A stretch of DNA of 7,795 nt from Chloroflexota bacterium (GTDB lineage: Bacteria; Chloroflexota; Anaerolineae; Fen-1058): contig JACRBO010000487.1 in assembly GCA_016219235.1 (NCBI GenBank), positions 1-7,795 of the forward strand, read 5' to 3'. The notes beneath the pieces were generated by a model that saw only the letters and a list, made by a program, of their open reading frames with translations, was not told the origin of the DNA and did no database searches. This document shows positions 5,704 through 7,795 of this stretch, piece by piece; position 1 is the first letter of the stretch; the number at the start of each line of letters is the position of its first letter. The position numbers were made by a program, and so were the translations under genes.

Positions 5704-6470
5704 AGCATGTACGCATAAAAGTCTGCCCGCAGCCCGACAATTGCCCTGGCGCCTACATCGCAACGAATCTTGCGCCGGACCATCCGCAATTCGGACAGGT
5801 GCTGCCGTGCGTTTGCACACGCCGTCAGCAAGCCGACGCCCTCAGGCGATCGTTGCCCAGCCGGCTGCGCATGATGACATTCGAGACGTTTGTTTTGAAC
5901 AACGGTAACCGTGAGGCAGTAACGATTGCCCGGCGGTTTGCAGCTGAACCGTGGACTGACAAATTCTTACTGACTCTCGTTGGCCCAAACACATGCGGTG
6001 CAGTGCTCCCGTCAACAAGGCAAGACGCATCTGGCGATGGCGATCCTCCAGGCGCTCCTCGCTCGCGGCGAGCCGGCCTATTTCGAAAATATACCGGCAC
6101 TGCTCGATCGCTTGCGCGGTGGCTACGATGACGGCCAGTTTTGGCACACCTTCGATCGCGCGAAACACGCGCCCGTATTGGTACTCGATGACCTGGGGCC
6201 GAATACGGCGGCCGCAGCGATGATCCGAATGGCGTAACGTGGGCTGAGGATAAGCTGTATCAGATCATCGATCAGCGTGTGCTGCACGAACTGCCGACGA
6301 TCATCACAACCAACTTGACCCGCAAAATGTTGTCGCCACGTATCGCTGCGCGGTTGTGGAACGGGCGTTACGCGATCGTTGTAGCGATTGCCGGTACACC
6401 TGACAAAACCGGTGTTGCTGCGCCCACGGTCCCGCGAACAGCGGGAGAAACACGGCATTCTGCGGGCTAA
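5700..6470 (+). pseudogene. DnaC/IstB-type helicase loader ATPase, frameshifted twice
   Basis: The gene begins in an ATGA overlap with the initiator gene, behind AGGAG (5691-5695). The N-terminus has a likely zinc site (Cys9, Cys15, Cys37, Cys39) and then FETFVLNNGNREAVTIA, typical of DnaC/IstB-like loaders. The Walker A reads GPNTCG in the first frame and is completed by GKTHLAMAIL in the next frame. Omitting 22 bases (about 5999-6020) gives a perfect GPNTCGKT. Walker B follows as VLVLDDLG. A second shift at the GGGG run 6195-6198 is repaired by one extra G and gives LDDLGAEYGG, leading into WAEDKLYQIID, sensor 1 (TIITTNLT) and RIAARLWNGRY. The +22 and -1 changes return to the original frame, which ends at 6470. 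Unrepaired, the product stops at 6131 and lacks a P-loop. It would load DnaB helicase at the origin. It is probably a pseudogene, although the single-G loss could be a sequencing or assembly error. Confidence 0.85.
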
Positions 6471-6483
6471 TCGGATTACTTCA

Positions 6484-6846
6484 ATGCCGACGAACTTCGT
6501 GTTACTTCAAGGGCGCTTTGAAATCACTAATGTCCAAGACGTTGAAGTGAAACGCGGAAGACATTCGGAGACTGTGAGGCAAGTCGATGGCTTCGTGCAT
6601 GTGGCCGCGTCTGCACTTGGTGGTCAACGTCGAGTACGACTCGTCAATACGGCTGCGGCGGTTGCGGAGGAGTGGATGCGTCAACGGCCTACTGATGGGC
6701 TGCCGGAAGTAGTGGTCGAGGAGCGGCTGTTTACACCACCAGATGGCAAGGCCTATGTGCTGGTCGAGTTCATACGGTTTGTAGGAACGCGCAATCTAAG
6801 CTTGCGGAATGGGAATTTTCCTAGCTATCGACATCCGGGGCGTTGA
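6484..6846 (+). CDS. SSB-like OB-fold protein of the replication module
   Basis: The protein has 120 residues, with ATG at 6484, 14 bases after the loader stop codon. No clear ribosome site precedes it, and the frame is open upstream as far as about 6388, so the true start or a fusion to the loader tail is uncertain. The order of elements fits a single-strand DNA-binding OB fold: strand NFVLLQGRFEI (4-14), strand GFVHVAAS (36-43), strand RRVRLVNTA (49-57), helix AAVAEEWMRQ (58-67), strand LPEVVVEERLFT (73-84), a turn PPDGKAY, and strand YVLVEFIRFVG (91-101). The part from residue 56 parallels the A-E-hydrophobic helix, V-EG-L-T strand and G--Y--E-V strand of bacterial SSB. The acidic C-terminal tip of SSB is missing; the tail is basic (SYRHPGR). 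It would coat unwound DNA next to the initiator and loader. The assignment is by pattern only. Confidence 0.55.
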   Translation: MPTNFVLLQGRFEITNVQDVEVKRGRHSETVRQVDGFVHVAASALGGQRRVRLVNTAAAVAEEWMRQRPTDGLPEVVVEERLFTPPDGKAYVLVEFIRFVGTRNLSLRNGNFPSYRHPGR

Positions 6847-7042
6847 TGATTTGATGCAATTGGTATTCTTTCTCGCGCTGTAGGGCCACTGATGTCGATA
6901 TTGCTGTATTGTGCGTGAGCCGCGGATCCTGGTAAATAGTGTGATAGTGGCGTCAGTGAACTGGCCGATGAAAGACATTCATCGGCCTCCTCTTGCCTTG
7001 CAAAAACGCGTAGTGCTCGTTCAAAGGTAGCGAAAGTGGTTC
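6847..7042. other. Intergenic stretch between replication module and leader RNA
   Basis: Nothing coding is visible. It is lower in GC than the flanking genes. The only clear structure is the hairpin at 6963-6987. Confidence 0.5.
6963..6987. terminator. Possible terminator of the replication module
   Basis: A perfect 10-bp stem, GGCCGATGAA (6963-6972) with TTCATCGGCC (6978-6987), has a five-base loop. It is followed by TCCTCTTGCCTTG, which is T-rich but not a proper T-run. It lies 116 bases after the SSB-like gene with no other gene between. It could end that transcript or be a free-standing palindrome. Confidence 0.45.
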
Positions 7043-7070
7043 TTGATCTTCTTTCTATTGGTGCTATACT
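7043..7070 (+). promoter_or_regulatory. Sigma-70 type promoter
   Basis: TTGATC (-35, 7043-7048) and TATACT (-10, 7065-7070) are separated by 16 bases. A short palindrome, CTGAG-AATA-CTCAG (7069-7082), overlaps the -10 end and the expected start site at about 7077 and could be an operator. The transcript would run into the leader RNA and terminator at 7170-7222. Confidence 0.6.
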
Positions 7071-7149
7071 GAGAATACTCAGACTGAATGCTCGAACAAC
7101 CTAAGCGCGCGTTTCTCGTTTGGTTTCCCCTTCGTTGAGTGGAGGGAGC

Positions 7150-7191
7150 ATGGCAACGAAACCACCTTCAGCCGGAACGCTTCTTCGGTAA
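7150..7191 (+). CDS. 13-residue mini-ORF, possible leader peptide
   Basis: The reading frame is MATKPPSAGTLLR followed by TAA (7189-7191). It is preceded by an excellent ribosome site, GGAGGGAG (7141-7148), though with only one base between it and the ATG if the last G is counted. Its last codons form the left arm of the terminator hairpin and its stop codon lies at the tip, so a translating ribosome would prevent the hairpin from forming. That geometry is typical of translation-linked attenuation. There is no run of one amino acid that would name a sensed signal; a Pro-Pro pair is the only feature that could stall ribosomes. Confidence 0.4.
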   Translation: MATKPPSAGTLLR

Positions 7192-7222
7192 GTAACCGAA
7201 GAACGTCCGGCTATTTTGTTTT
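7170..7222 (+). terminator. Strong intrinsic terminator
   Basis: AGCCGG-A-ACG-C-TTCTTCGGT (7170-7189) pairs with ACCGAAGAA-CGT-CCGGCT (7195-7212). This gives 18 base pairs with two single-base bulges on the left and a five-base loop, followed directly by ATTTTGTTTT. It ends the short transcript from the 7043-7070 promoter and lies 88 bases before the next start codon. Confidence 0.9.
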
Positions 7223-7299
7223 ACGTTCACTCGCATTCGCTCCGAAATCGGCATTGTTCCCCGGAATTAGCGGTGCTTGAGTATCGGCGGAGGTTAATC

Positions 7300-7795
7300 A
7301 TGTTTCGCAAACTCGCCATCTCCATTTTGCCGGCCATGCTGCTTTTGTTCGGTGTGACCATTCTCTCGACGCCGCGCCTGGCCCATGCAGCCGTTGTGCC
7401 TGCCTCGCAGCCAGTAGAAGCTGCCTCACAGCTTGCCAATATATTGGGCGATTCATCGCCCAGAGGGTCACAGAACTCTCACTTGGATATTAATGTTGCC
7501 GGTGTGATCACGCAGTCCACGACCTGGACACTGGCTGGAAGCCCTTACACTTTAACCGGGGACCTTGTTGTGGGGACTGGTGTCACCCTAACAGTCGAGC
7601 CGGGAGTAGTTGTAAAAGGCCAAAGCGGTACAACGCTGCAAATGTTGGGGCATTTGCAGGCATTGGGCACGGCGTCACAGCCGATCACCTTCACCTCGGC
7701 GACGGACACGGGGCCATTTGAGTGGGGCGGCTTGCTGTTCGATGGCGGCACAGGATACTTGCGCTATGCGACGGTGCGCTATGGGGGGAACCACA
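7300..7795 (+). CDS. Secreted right-handed parallel beta-helix protein (5' part, runs off window)
   Basis: ATG at 7300 follows CGGCGGAGG (7285-7293). The first 165 residues are present and the frame is open to the window end. Residues 1-30 are a signal peptide: basic MFRK, a hydrophobic core, and cleavage after AHA. A Ser/Ala-rich stretch of about 35 residues follows. Then comes the typical opening of bacterial surface beta-helix proteins: TTWTLAGSPYTLTGDLVV (74-91), GVTLTVEPGVVVKG (94-107), LQALGTASQPITFTSATD (119-136), a WGGLLFDGG turn (142-150) and LRYATVRYGG (154-163). Such proteins are exported and often carry polysaccharide-binding or lyase-like beta-helices. Neither catalytic residues nor the C-terminal anchor lie in the visible part. 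Expression may be influenced by the leader RNA and terminator just upstream. Confidence 0.85.
   Translation, partial: MFRKLAISILPAMLLLFGVTILSTPRLAHAAVVPASQPVEAASQLANILGDSSPRGSQNSHLDINVAGVITQSTTWTLAGSPYTLTGDLVVGTGVTLTVEPGVVVKGQSGTTLQMLGHLQALGTASQPITFTSATDTGPFEWGGLLFDGGTGYLRYATVRYGGNH

Larger units (their letters stand above)
7077..7222 (+). ncRNA. Structured leader RNA or small RNA with internal mini-ORF
   Basis: Between a good promoter and a strong terminator lies about 145 bases able to fold extensively. TGGTTTC (7121-7127) plus GTTG (7134-7137) pair with CAAC (7154-7157) plus GAAACCA (7158-7164). This puts a ribosome site (GGAGGGAG, 7141-7148) and ATG (7150) in the apical loop. An upstream segment GCGTTTC (7109-7115) can alternatively pair with GGAACGC (7174-7180), which is the left arm of the terminator, so a terminator/antiterminator switch is conceivable. 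It could be an attenuator for the secreted protein starting at 7300 or an independent small RNA. It matches no riboswitch class I recognise. Confidence 0.45.

Noticed and set aside
1..7795. CRISPR array, tRNA or rRNA gene, toxin-antitoxin or retron
   Set aside because: No regularly spaced repeats with unique spacers, no cloverleaf or rRNA signature, no reverse transcriptase and no toxin-antitoxin pair is visible.

Overview
The window looks like a chromosomal segment of a GC-rich, environmental, single-membrane-type bacterium, most likely a member of Chloroflexota (Caldilineae/Anaerolineae-like). This is an inference from three things. A YLPLV-R motif of the kind recurring in secreted proteins of that phylum lies next to a proline linker. 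Palindromic CCCCTCTCC...GGAGAGGGG elements followed by a GGGGGTGAGG tail occur between genes. The genes are mainly large secreted repeat proteins. No rRNA, tRNA or CRISPR array is visible.

Layout, left to right. (1) A short imperfect inverted-repeat element (61-186, MITE-like) lies just upstream of a secreted repeat protein (208-1797) that probably folds as a seven-bladed beta-propeller with one Cys pair per blade. (2) Two consecutive REP-like stem-loops (1815-1907) separate it from a berberine-bridge-type flavin oxidase (1995-3410), which ends in a good intrinsic terminator (3505-3542). (3) A stretch of about 650 bases (3543-4202) has no convincing gene, lower GC and repeated TGTCC modules, and looks like transposon or repeat debris. 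(4) A replication module follows: the last about 40 codons of a replicative helicase dnaB (4203-4328), an initiator/replisome-organiser-like gene with a winged helix (4366-5703), a DnaC/IstB-type helicase-loader gene coupled to it by an ATGA overlap but broken by two frameshifts (5700-6470), and a small OB-fold, SSB-like protein (6484-6846). (5) A promoter, a structured short transcript with a 13-codon reading frame and a strong terminator (7043-7222) precede a secreted parallel beta-helix protein that runs off the right edge (from 7300).

The most interesting part is the replication module. Inside the initiator gene, exactly where the winged-helix part gives way to a linker, five palindromes are packed into 4832-4970. 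Two are near-identical 25-bp units spaced 33 bp apart; these are followed by a stretch of about 40% GC and two further hairpins. This is the architecture of the lambda O gene (origin iterons inside the initiator gene, then AT-richer DNA, then an inverted repeat). It suggests that the module is or was a self-contained replicon of a phage or integrative element: initiator with internal origin, helicase loader, SSB and helicase. It appears to be decaying, because only the tail of dnaB remains and the loader is frameshifted, one lesion being a 22-base insertion exactly in the Walker A loop. All functional statements rest on reading motifs by eye; no database search was possible.
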